Of a stretch of 64,000 bases of DNA, positions 12,501-22,267 are shown in pieces (the first letter of the stretch is position 1; each line of letters opens with the position of its first letter). Under the pieces are notes generated by a model. That model was not told the DNA's origin. It saw only the letters and a list, made by a program, of their open reading frames with translations, and made no database searches. Source of the stretch: Lepisosteus oculatus (taxonomy: Eukaryota > Chordata > Actinopteri > Semionotiformes > Lepisosteidae); NCBI RefSeq assembly GCF_040954835.1, contig NC_090723.1, forward strand, positions 9,682,001-9,746,000. The letters are read 5' to 3'. Position numbers and translations under genes: made by a program.

Positions 12501-14842
12501 GAGCCCCTGCTCTGACCCCTGACCCCTGTCTCTGTCCCCCCCCAGGAGAGCTGTGGAGATGGTGGAGTCGGACGTCCGAAGCCAGAAGGCGTCTGAATCG
12601 AAAGGTAGGATCAGAGCTGCCCCTCTGTCCTCAGGTTGGGCGTGGGTACATGGGATCGGGACGGCCTTGTTCAGTTTGGGACAGGAGTGGTGGCTCAGGA
12701 TCTGAGCCTGTGGCTGGAAGGCTGCTGGTTCGTATCCCACAGCCGGCAGAGAAATCCTACTCCGTTGGGCCCCTGAGCAAGGCCTTAACCCCAACTGCTC
12801 CAGGGGTGCCGTATAAATGGCTGACCCTGCTCTCTGACCCCCAGCTTCTCTCCCTGTCTGTGTGTCTCATGGAGAGCAAGTTGGGGTCTGTTAAAAGAGG
12901 AATTCCTAATACAAGAAATTGTATAGGGTCAATAAAGTGACCTGATCTTCTCCTGAATGGAGAAATTCACCGTGGGAGCAGTATGAGATCATGGCGGGGC
13001 CTCAGACTCCCATTGCACAGCTGTCTGAGCCAGTCCAGGGTTTCCCTGCTGGTGAAGAGTTAATCAAACGTCAATCTTGCGCCCTCCCTGGGCCTCAGCC
13101 CTGCGCTGCGAGTGGGAGAGTGACGCGTGCTCGTGTGCGTCTCTTGCAGGCGCGCCGCGGGCCAGCCTGCCGCAGGTGTCCCGGGTGCTGTCGGAGGTGT
13201 ACGGGGAGCGCATGGCGGGGGGCGAGGCGGAGTGCTTCCCCCTGCAGCAGAAGCTGCTGGTGTGTGCCCTGCTGCTGCAGAGCCAGCACGGCAAGAGCAG
13301 GGAGCTCCCGCTGGGCAAGGTGGGCACGGCCGGGCAATCCGAAACGACACGCACGGGACTGTTGCATGACTGTTTCATTTATTCATTTATACTTCAGCAT
13401 TTCATACGAGTTAATACAGCATACTACTGGAACGGCTGTTGGGTTTGGACGTTAATGGGAAGCTTGTAAAACTGATCGCCCACAGCAGGTTCTTACGAGC
13501 AGTGAAATTTGTTTTAATACCCGAGTTCCCCGGGCTGTGTTTTGTCACCTTTACCATTTTCTGCCTATACAAATGAAAAGAAAATGCAGGGGACTTCTGT
13601 TAATCTATTGCTCAGATGATAGGGCCCTCGTAAGTTAATTTCCTGGGGATGATGGCGAAGGGGTGGGACAGATGAGTAAACTGGGAAGGTGGTGTGAGTT
13701 GAGCTTCATATTAATGCAGATGACACCAAAGAACTGGATACTTGTGATAGTAAAATGTTAGATTTCAACCTCTCCCTCTTATTAATCAGCCTGTGGAGGT
13801 TGATCAGTGTTTCAAGCACCTAGGAAAATTGATAGATGATCATTTAAACTTCACAGAGAATGCCAATGGCATTTTTAAGAAGGCTAGTTTTTGTCTGGGA
13901 GGTTAAGACGACTTGGAGGGAGGCTATACAGGAAGGGGAGCCAGGGCCACTGGAACACAAACTTTGTAAAAGATTTTACAGGATGTCAGTAGAAAGCATC
14001 CTCACATTTGGTATCGCGGTGTGGTCTGGTAGCCGGAGTATTAATAAAGGGAAACTGGCCAGAATTGTTCATATTGCCAGTAAAATAATTGGTTGACCAC
14101 AGAAATGGCTTTAAGAGCTGTACTATACCGCAGTTCAAAAGAGAGCTCAGCTGGTCTTTGAAAGGGGAATGAAGAAGGTGGGAGGGGTTGTCAAACTGCT
14201 TCCTTCAGGGAAGAGGTTTGGAATTTCTATGCCTGTGTGGGGGGGAAAAAGTGTCTGTTTCCTGTATGAAGCTATCAGATTATGTAGTGTAAGACAGGCA
14301 GAGTGAGATGTGTGTATATTGTTGCATGTCTGGGACTATTGTGTGTTTTGAGTGGTGTTTTTGTAGTTGTGTATGGGGAGGCCAAAGACACACTTCCACC
14401 CATTCGGATGGACATTGAAGTTAGATCTTAAACCAAAAGCAGGACGAGCCCTGTGGCTGGCCTCGGCCCCAGGCCTGTGTGCCCACAGTAACGCCCCTCT
14501 CCCTCCCGCTCCGCAGCTCCACGAGGTGTACAGCCGCCTGTGCCGCCAGCGGCAGGTGAGCGCGGTGGCGTCCGGCGAGTGTCTGTCTCTCTGCACGCTG
14601 CTGGAGAGCCGGGGGGTGTTCGGGCTCAAGAAGGCCAAGGAGGCGCGGCTCACCAAGGTACTGCGGGCGCCGGGGGCGGGGGGGGGCGAGGTCCGTCATC
14701 GCGCGTGTTCCAGCATCGTCCCAACCGCCTCGTCTCTGTCCTCCTCCTGCAGGTGAGCCTGAAGATGCAGGAGAAGGACGTGGAACACGCCCTGAAGGAC
14801 AAGGCCCTCCTGGGCAGCATCCTGGCGGCCGGCCTGCCCTGA
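9562..14842 (+). CDS. cdc6: Cdc6, replication-origin licensing AAA+ ATPase (complete, 11 coding exons)
   Basis: Cdc6 joins ORC at origins and with Cdt1 loads the MCM2-7 helicase in G1. Coding exons: 9562-9712, 10434-10781, 10864-11063, 11466-11635, 11716-11822, 11914-12053, 12136-12236, 12546-12604, 13150-13319, 14517-14657 and 14753-14842. All junctions are GT-AG and keep frame, giving 558 residues (human 560). The N-terminus has the Cdk site LPLSPRKRL (Ser45), further SP/TP sites and a cyclin-docking RRLSF (82-86). The Walker A motif GAPGTGKT spans 215-222, Walker B LVLDEMD about 292-298, and the sensor region (IGIANALDLTDRILPRL) follows. The C-terminal winged helix ends ALKDKALLGSILAAGLP, nearly as in human. 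The KEN box of human Cdc6 is not found at the aligned position. Exon codons are strongly GC-ended. Confidence 0.97.
9941..10252 (+). repeat. tRNA-type SINE in cdc6 intron 2
   Basis: It starts 'ggtgttgcagtggtcagcac', a box A-like head, has a box B-like phrase 'gagttcag', then the body 'gtgtggagtttgtatgttct' that is very common in fish genomes, and ends in 'aaatggatggat'. A related copy sits at 18198-18495. Confidence 0.8.
12673..12945 (+). repeat. tRNA-derived SINE in cdc6 intron 9
   Basis: Box A-like 'gtggctcaggatctgagc' and box B-like 'ggttcgtatccca' are spaced as in a tRNA promoter. A unique body follows ('gagcaaggccttaacccc') and the 3' tail is 'gggtcaataaagtgacctga'. A second copy with a large internal deletion lies at 48472-48585. 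Confidence 0.8.
13700..14340 (+). mobile_element. Degenerate LINE reverse-transcriptase 3' fragment in cdc6 intron 10
   Basis: Broken frames on the plus strand resemble the C-terminal part of a non-LTR retrotransposon polymerase of the Rex/Babar or RTE-like type common in fish: FKHLGKLIDDHLNF, then a basic stretch, and LCKRFYRMSVESILTFGIA followed by SKIIG. Stops and frameshifts interrupt it, so it is dead. It accounts for the unusual length of this otherwise compact gene's intron. The clade is a guess. Confidence 0.7.
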
Positions 14843-15300
14843 GGCGGCTCCTCGTTGGCCTCCGTGTACGGGAACGTTTTTAAAACCAGACTTTTTGCTG
14901 GGGAGATTCCAGACGGGCTCCTTGTCCTCTGTGAGGGCTTCAGCAGTGGCGGGTCAGCTGCTCTGGGGGCTGGGAGGTCAGCCTCAGGCCCCTGGGAGTG
15001 TCGTCACTCCTGCAGGGTCCAGCACCTTAGCGTCTCCACCCGGTGAAGACAAAGGACTGATCACCTGGTTTTTAATCCACAGAACTCTGCGCAGTATTTA
15101 TCTTTTTAAATCTTTTATTGTGTTTTAAGTTTTTATGCAGCACTTAGTGAGAAGTGCAAAAGTTGTATAGGCATGGTCTTGTAGCTTTTAGAACTCGTTT
15201 ATTTTTTTAAAAAGTTTTCTGAATGCTACAGTATGCACCCGTTAAGGGTTTTCCATGTTGATGGCTTTATTTTTTTTAAATAAATGTACATTGTTCTTTT
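14843..15300 (+). other. cdc6: cdc6 3' UTR with poly(A) signal
   Basis: A roughly 450-bp UTR follows the stop codon and ends at AATAAA (15279-15284), followed by 'tgtacattgttcttttg', a GT/T-rich downstream element. Confidence 0.75.
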
Positions 15301-17239
15301 GACACCCAGCCTGTGTCCTTCTCCTTGAAGGGGTCAGTGTGTTTTAGAGCACAGCCTAGTAGGGCTGTATGGTAGATTATGAATTATGAATCAGATTGCA
15401 GCCAAAACATGAATAAATACTCAAATATTTTTATAGAGGTGCACAAATGTTCAGGATACCTTTTCTTTCCAAGTGTATCGGTCACCCAGGCCCCTGGGCT
15501 GTTTACTGGTTTGTGAGGGATGCCCCCCACCAAGAGCAAGCCCATACCATCGGACACTTCTCTTGCCTGCACAGACCCCCCCTCAACCCCCCACCACCTC
15601 CGTTAATCGGTTCTCTCCCCCCTGCCTGGGGGTCCTGTGGTCCCGTCGCTGGCTCACAGCCAGAGGTTAAGACAAAGCAGCTTATGCCCGACTCCTCAGT
15701 AATGAATCTTCTTACTGGATGATTTTTCTATGAAGGGAGTTTACTTCCCATTATAGAAGAAAGTACCAAGTGTTTTTGCTTGCATGCAAGATCTTTTGGA
15801 ATATGTTCAAATGAATGTTACTTAAAGTGACACATTGGTATTTGAGTTAAATAAAACATTGAATGTTTTTCTAGTTTGTATTAATTCAGCTGCACTCCAG
15901 CTGCTCAAAAGCATCTGTTTCATTTCTGTAAGTGCCTATCTGGTCCTGCAGATGATAAACTACTCCGCTACAAATTGCACAAACAGCCACATGTATGGGG
16001 GACAGAGGGACAGAGACCCAGCTGTGCAATGTTTAATGTCCTGGTGCCACCAGCCTTCAGCATCACTCTCTGTTACTCGTTTTGGCCAGCAGGGGGCCGG
16101 TCCAAGATGTTCCAGGCTTCCAAGCACAACTCCTGTAGTCGGTAACCTTTTTATTTAATCCTTTATCTATCTCATGCGGGTTTCAACGGGAACCTTTCTC
16201 TCTTTTGTTGTCAGGATGTGAAGGAGCAGCTTTGCTCTCATCCTGTACAGTAATTCGTGTCAAGAAATAAAGGGCTTGATCGCTTTAAACAGCTTTGGCT
16301 CAGCCCCTGCGGTTATGGATGTATCCCAGTTCAAGGAACTGCCTGATATAAACAGCAAGAGACAAAGGGCTTTGAGTTATGTAACCGGCCTCTGGGTCTA
16401 TGGGTCACTATGAAGGCCAAATCCAAACCTTTAAACTGAGTCTGTTCCTCTTGATCCGCAGACCTTTCCTCCCACGTTTGTTGAAGAAATCCAAAAAGGG
16501 TGAGTGGTTGGGTTTGAAGTTGAGTAGCACCTATGCCTACTTCTTGGACAGAAAGCACAGGTGGGCACAGAGGGTGCATACAGATCTGCAGCACGGGCTG
16601 GTGCCACTCTTCTTTGACCAGCTTGGGCACTGGCACCGCTGTCGCAGCGAGAGCCCAAAGCTGCGGCCCCACTAGATTAGGGCAAAGCTGACCTGCAGAC
16701 CCCTTGGTTAATGAATGCTGACAGTTTCTCACAATTCCATTATGGGATTTGCTTCTGGATTATTGCTTCTGTAATCCAGTCAATTTCCCAGCCGGAGACG
16801 CTGCAGGGTGGGTCTTCTCCGCCAAGGTCCCCTTGCTGGTCCGGGTGGTGTAGTGAAGCCCGAGACGGCATATCTCCACGCAGTCCTGCGCAAACAGGCA
16901 GAGCTCCCAGGGAGGAAGGATGAGCAAGGTCTGATCCAGTTCCCGATCCAGCCTGTGCCTTCTTCATGTTTCCTGATCTGGTGCACGAAGGGGGAACTCG
17001 CAAGAGGTTCTGAAAAATATGAATCATTTTATATCCTTGGTCACTAGGGAGCAGCATTTGCATTCTTTTGCATAGTGTGGCGTTGTGTTTCCCCAACACT
17101 GGTAGCTTGTTTCTGCATGCTGAACTGCAGCACTAATGCATTATTTGTGTGCAATTCAACTCTGGGTCCTAAATGAGTGATGCGGTATTAGAACTGGCTT
17201 TATCAGCACTGGCAGTGATATACAAGCCAGAGAACACAA

Positions 17240-17460
17240 ATGGAAATGACGTGGAAGTGCTTTCAAAATGGAGAAAATGAGACAAGGTTCTATGCTTAGA
17301 GCTGTGGGAGTGTGGAACTAGCTGCCGTGCCTGGCCCCCGTTTCTTTCAAGAAACAGCTTAATGAAATCATCGGACCAATTAGGGACCAACTAACAAAAT
17401 GAGTTTGAGGGGACAAACGGCTCCTCTCATTTGAAACTGTTCTCATGTCTTTATGGATGC
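17240..17460 (-). repeat. Old dispersed repeat fragment
   Basis: The phrases 'gtgggagtgtggaactagct' and 'tttcaagaaacagctta' match the repeat family seen at 33400-33650 and, reversed, at 42185-42530. Orientation is assigned relative to the 690-965 copy. Confidence 0.45.
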
Positions 17461-17489
17461 ACTGAAAACTCATAACTCCCAAATCACAG

Positions 17490-17620
17490 GCTGATCTCTA
17501 GCACTGATGAGCTCTAGCACTGACGAGCAGACACTACTCCCAGAGCACAGCTGAGCTCTTGCACTGACGAGCAGATCCCAAGCACAGAGCACAGCTGAGC
17601 TCTTGCACTGAGATTTCCAA
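17490..17620. repeat. Short imperfect tandem repeat, about 45-48 bp unit
   Basis: The phrase 'gagcacagctgagctcttgc' occurs twice (near 17543 and 17587), with related partial units just upstream ('gagctctagcactgacgagc'). No function is suggested. Confidence 0.7.
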
Positions 17621-18197
17621 ATGCTGCAGATATCTTGCTTGTTACCTTGGATGCAGAAAACACTATTTTCTTTTTTGCACCTTTTGTCCAACATACTCTG
17701 CTCCTAAAACCCATTATGGGCATTATTATAGCCGAACCGTTAAGCAGTGGAAAAACTGTTTCCTATCATAGTGTGGGTATTACTTTTAAATTTGTATATT
17801 CAAAGCTTGGGTGAAGAAAAGATCCCTAATCCAAAACTGGAGACAGTACTTACCATAGCCTGCAGCAAGCAATGTAGCATGAGTATCCCTTTATGTGAAA
17901 AAGTAGGGTGCACATGATAAATAATTCCAACCTAAGAATGAAATCTATCATAGCAGTGCTACAGCAGCAGTGTATTAACCTCTGCCTGGGTGTTCCTCTT
18001 CCTGGGCCGGGGGCTTCAGTTGTTAAAAACCCCCATTACCACTTCCTGAAAACAAAACAAAAAACCTTTAGAGGTGTAAACAGCTTGAAGTTTAAAACAC
18101 AACCCTAAGGCTAAAACAATACCTAACCCTATGAAAAATGTGGTTATATAATATTAAAAGTTTATTATATAATTTATTTGATTATTTAAATAATGAT

Positions 18198-18495
18198 GTG
18201 GCCAGCACAGGGGTGCAGTTGTTAGCACTGCGGCCTCACAGCACTGGGGCCCTGGGTTCAGTTCCTGGGGTCCCTGTGTGGAGTTTGTGTTCTGCTTGTG
18301 TTCAAGTGGGTGTTCTCCCACAGCACAAAGACATGCTGGCAGGTTGACTGGCTCCTGGTTTGAGTGTGTCTCTGTGAGGAACTGGTGTCCCATCCAGGGT
18401 GTACCCCGCCTTGCACCCCTTTGCCTGCTGAGACAGGCTCTGGCTCCTCCGTCACCCTGAATCGGGTAAAGCATTAGAAAATGGATGGATGATTT
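18198..18495 (+). repeat. tRNA-type SINE, intergenic copy
   Basis: This is the same family as 9941-10252: a head with 'ggtgcagttgttagcactg', 'gggttcagttcc' as box B, 'gtgtggagtttgtgttct' in the body, 'ccatccagggtgtaccccgc', and a 3' end 'aaaatggatggatga'. Confidence 0.8.
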
Positions 18496-21154
18496 ATAAA
18501 ATCAGCTGAATGGTCTGTGCAGCTCTCGTCAATGCTTTTTTTAAGGTCTGAAAACCTACAAATAAACCTTGAGAAATGACAATAATTATAGTAATATTAC
18601 TTTTAGTTACAAATTCACAAAACCTTCATAAATGAGCAGAAAACTCATCGACAGAATTAAATTAATCATAAGGACAGCTGGGCTTTCGGGTGCTGCTGTG
18701 GTATTGTCCCTGTTAGAGCGCGCGCTTCATTTAAACTGACAATGAAACGTACTCGGCCCCCCTGCTTTAAGTTGATAAAAACTGTCCAGGAAATGTCAAA
18801 GAAATCTGTGTCTGTGAAGAGGCACGATGCACACAGACTCAGAAAGCCACAGACGGCTTCCTGCTGTGAGGCAGTTGAGCCCCTTTGCCGAGAACAGGTG
18901 ATGTAATCAGGGGAAAACGACAGGCCGCAGCCCCTGTGCCCAGCTCTCCTGCAGCCCGGCACTGCACTCTCTGAGGCTGGGGTCTGCGCCAGGAGGGCAG
19001 CTGTGCAGTGTTTTACAGCCAGAGCCGCTCTCCGGGCAGAAGAGCAGCAGAGACAAGCAGGGGCAGCGCTCTCCCTCGCCGGGGCCAGCCCTGAACCAGC
19101 CCAGTAGCCATGTACATAACATGGAGGAAAAGACATTTCAATAGGGGAAAAATATAAAACAACAGAACTCCTGCTTCCTCTTAATACTGTTATCCTACAT
19201 AACAGCCCCTTGTTGTTCTAGTTCTTTGGAAAGGGTGCTGTATTAGTGCCCAGCTGTTCTGTTTTATCACCAGGCTCAGGGCCTGGCCGGGGTCCGCCGG
19301 TGTGTGGGCAGTGGTCTGAAGACATGCCTGGGCCCAGCAGGGTGACCATGGGCGGGGGGAGTGGGGGGATAAGGATCTGTGTATCCCTCTCACAATAAGC
19401 TCCCTATATAGTCTAATAGAGATTAGGCATGTAAGTCAGACTGATCATACACGCTTGGGTGGGGGGGCTGTGTTTTAATTCATAATGACCCCATGGGTCA
19501 AACTCAGGCACGCCAAGACCATTAAGCAAAGGGGAGCTGGACTGTTTCGCAGAAGGTATTAATAGATGCGTCATGCCATTTTGTGCAAGGTATGCAATCC
19601 GTCCAGGGTGACGGTGGGGAGGGGGAGTCTGACCCTGTATTACTGTCCTCCAGCCAAGCAGCTGCACAGCTGTAATTGGATTGAGAGCAAAAGAAGATCA
19701 ACTCAGAGGACACAGGGTGATCTCACACTGGTGGGACTGCTGCTGTTTTTAAGATCAACATCATGAAAGGATTAGCAGATGAAGAGCTGGACACAGACAC
19801 ATTTATTTGACGTGTCAAATAATAATATTTTTATAAGTACTTTATTTTCCATTCACAAACACGTATGAATAGCTTATCTTTTTTTTTAATTACTTGCTGT
19901 CAGTGCTCAGCCCAGCACTGTTCTCTCCACTCTCTTAGACTGCCCAGCTGAGCTGGCGTCACACAGAAATGGGGTCACACATCCTCCCTGTGCGCCCCCA
20001 AACAGAACCGCTCTGACTCATCGGCCTCTGGGGCATGGCTCCGACAGCAACCGGTTTCCCGGCTCACATTCACCATAGACTCCCCTGTCTTTTAAAAGAC
20101 TCTCAACCTGTGCCCAAACCTCAGACCACATCCTACATCTGAACAGGTCACGCTCCACTGTGAAAATGACTGACAGCCGTGTAGGCGCTGGGTGCACAGT
20201 AATTTTCAAGGAAAGCTTTTACAATCTATGCCTCTGGTTGCAGCGCGACTATTTTCTGTGGTCCCCAATTGCTGAAGCTGGCACAGTTGGGCTATGACCT
20301 CTGACCCCTGACCCCGGTGTGGGGAGTGCAGGCCTTGATCACATCCCCTGCTGTGACCCCGATCACCCCACAAGGAGCCCAAACATATACATTTTGAACC
20401 TTCTTAAAAACAGTGTACCAAACACATTTCAGCTTCCATCTTCCCCAATGTTAACATCACTGAAGACAAAAGGCTTTTATGTCAAGCGATTTCCTTTCAG
20501 TTTTGGGTTTCGTCATATTAAGACTCTGGTTCCCTTGTGTGAATGAGTCTGGGCTGGATCAGAGGAGGGTTCACTAACAGGCTCTTCCCCTGGGGCTGAA
20601 GCAGATGATAACATTGACTATATTACCTAATAAGTTTGGATGGTTTTCAAACACTTAAATGTAACAAATATAGTGGTATTTAAAATACCTGCTACATCAG
20701 CAGCAGATACAGTAGCTAATGTTCATACTTACAAAGCTCTGACTGAGCACACTATGGGCACGAGGAGCTGAATTCCCCATCCAGGTATCACTGTATTCAT
20801 TAACTGCACCTCAGCATCACACTTCTCCACTAAAAAACAATTCATATCCACCCCAGACTGCAGGTCTTAAAAATTTGATAGTTTGCCTTCAACATTTATT
20901 TGGAGATGAAATCTACTTGTCTTTCACTGTGAACAACAGACTTGTACACGTGCTCAGCCTTGCTGCTCTGGGGGTCTGAAAGTCTCCGCATTTCCACTGA
21001 CAGCAGTGCTCGGACGGACAAGCCCCACTGGATGAGCGAACCAAGGGCAGTGAGGGCTTCTGTTCGTGTCACTTAAATAACTGAGGTGAATATACGTGTG
21101 CAAACAGGCCACAAGAGGTGCTGCTGGCCGGTGATGCGCCTGGTGTTTCAAATA
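18496..21154. other. Intergenic region, no gene recognised
   Basis: Open frames here are short, overlap on opposite strands and show no domain that I recognise. No poly(A) or promoter element stands out. Confidence 0.45.
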
Positions 21155-21710
21155 ATAATAATAACTGCTTACACTTATATAGCGCTTTTCTGGACACTCC
21201 ACTCAAAGCGCTTTACAGGTCATGGGGATCCCCTCCACCACCACCAATGTGCAGCCCCACCTGGATGATGTGACGGCAGCCATAGTGCGCCAGAACGCTC
21301 ACCACACACCAGCTCTCAGTGAGGAGGAGAGCAGAGTGATGAAGCCAGTTCAGAGATGGGGATTATTAGGAGGCCATGATTGGTAAGGGCCAATGGGAAA
21401 TTTGGCCAGGACACCGGGGTTACACTCCTACTCTTTTCAAGAAATGCCCTGGGAATTTTAATGACCACAGAGAGTCAGGACCTCGGTTTTACATCTCACC
21501 AAAAGGACGGCGCCAGTTTACAGTATAGTGTCCCCGTCACTATACTGGGGCATTAGGACCCACATAGACTGCAGGATGAGCGCCCCCTGCTGGCCCCACT
21601 AACACCTCTTCCAGCAGCAACCTTAGTTTTTCCCAGGAGGTCTCCCATCCAGGTACTGACCAGGCTCACACCTGCTGAGCTTCAGTGGGCTGCTGGCGAT
21701 ATCTGGCGAA
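21155..21710 (-). repeat. 5S rRNA-derived SINE (SINE3-like), near full length
   Basis: Read on the minus strand, it begins with a head (21629-21700) closely related to 5S rRNA. The 5S box C region is clear: on the plus strand 'ggtctcccatccaggtactg' followed by 'accaggctcac' and 'gctgagcttc' is the reverse of the conserved 5S internal promoter. A body with a CTCF-like core (21580-21597) follows. The 3' tail reads on the plus strand 'cttatatagcgcttttctgg' and ends in an (ATT)n-like run. Tail copies lacking the head occur at 32212-32498 (plus) and 37241-37455 (minus). It is a SINE and not a 5S gene because only part of 5S is present, fused to unrelated sequence. Confidence 0.85.
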
Positions 21711-22149
21711 ATATTCTGCATTGCCACCAGAAATACGATGAAGACTGGAAGAGGAAGAAAGGCAGCCACTGCCTTTCTATTTCCACCTGTTCATTGGCTG
21801 GAGGAGAGCAACAATGTGCACGCAGGTAACCTGACTCGATTCAGCCTAACAGGGAGGGGAGGAGCTCAATATCTATCTCACTGCTCTTTTTCTATTTTTC
21901 ACAGCATGAAACCACCCCCAGAGGGCACTTAAAAGAGGGCATCATAAGTAAAAAAACACAATATGATAAGCATGGACATTTTAAATTGACTGATTTTGGT
22001 CAAGTAGGCCATGTTTACCCAGCCTACAAAACTCTGGGTGACCAGTAGCAGTAGGCGTCTCTATTTCATTCACACTTCTGCTCTCCTACCATCTCTGGGA
22101 AGCACAGCGGTGTCAATGGTCACTCCTCCAAGATAAGCCAGAATCCAGG

Positions 22150-22267
22150 AAGCTAATCCCTGTCTGAAGCCTTTAAAACACAGAGAGCAGGACAGGTGCG
22201 CTTTACAGCACAGCTTGCATCCCAGTCGAGTTCAGCTATGTACTCCCGGGCCCAAGACGCAGCAGAG
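22150..22267 (+). promoter_or_regulatory. rdh8-like promoter with CRX/OTX motif and TATA-like box; 5' UTR
   Basis: CTAATCCC at 22153-22160 is a consensus CRX/OTX2 site, the main photoreceptor homeodomain motif. A TATA-like TTTAAAA at 22172-22178 lies 12 bp downstream, placing transcription start near 22200. The short 5' UTR holds an in-frame ATG at 22238 in a moderate context (G at -3, T at +4), ten codons before the preferred start. Motifs are seen directly; use in photoreceptors is inferred from the RDH8 family. Confidence 0.6.

Larger units (their letters stand above)
15301..18197. other. Intergenic region, no gene recognised
   Basis: No exon-like reading frame with a known domain was found on either strand. 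A CTCF-like core (CCAGCAGGGGGCC) occurs at 16086-16098. A diverged repeat piece lies at 17240-17460 and a short tandem repeat at about 17490-17620. The end of the region (18130-18190) is very AT-rich. Confidence 0.5.

Noticed and set aside
21629..21700. Possible 5S rRNA gene (also 34525-34575)
   Set aside because: Only the internal promoter part of 5S is present and it runs into SINE sequence; no full-length 5S and no T-run terminator at the right place.
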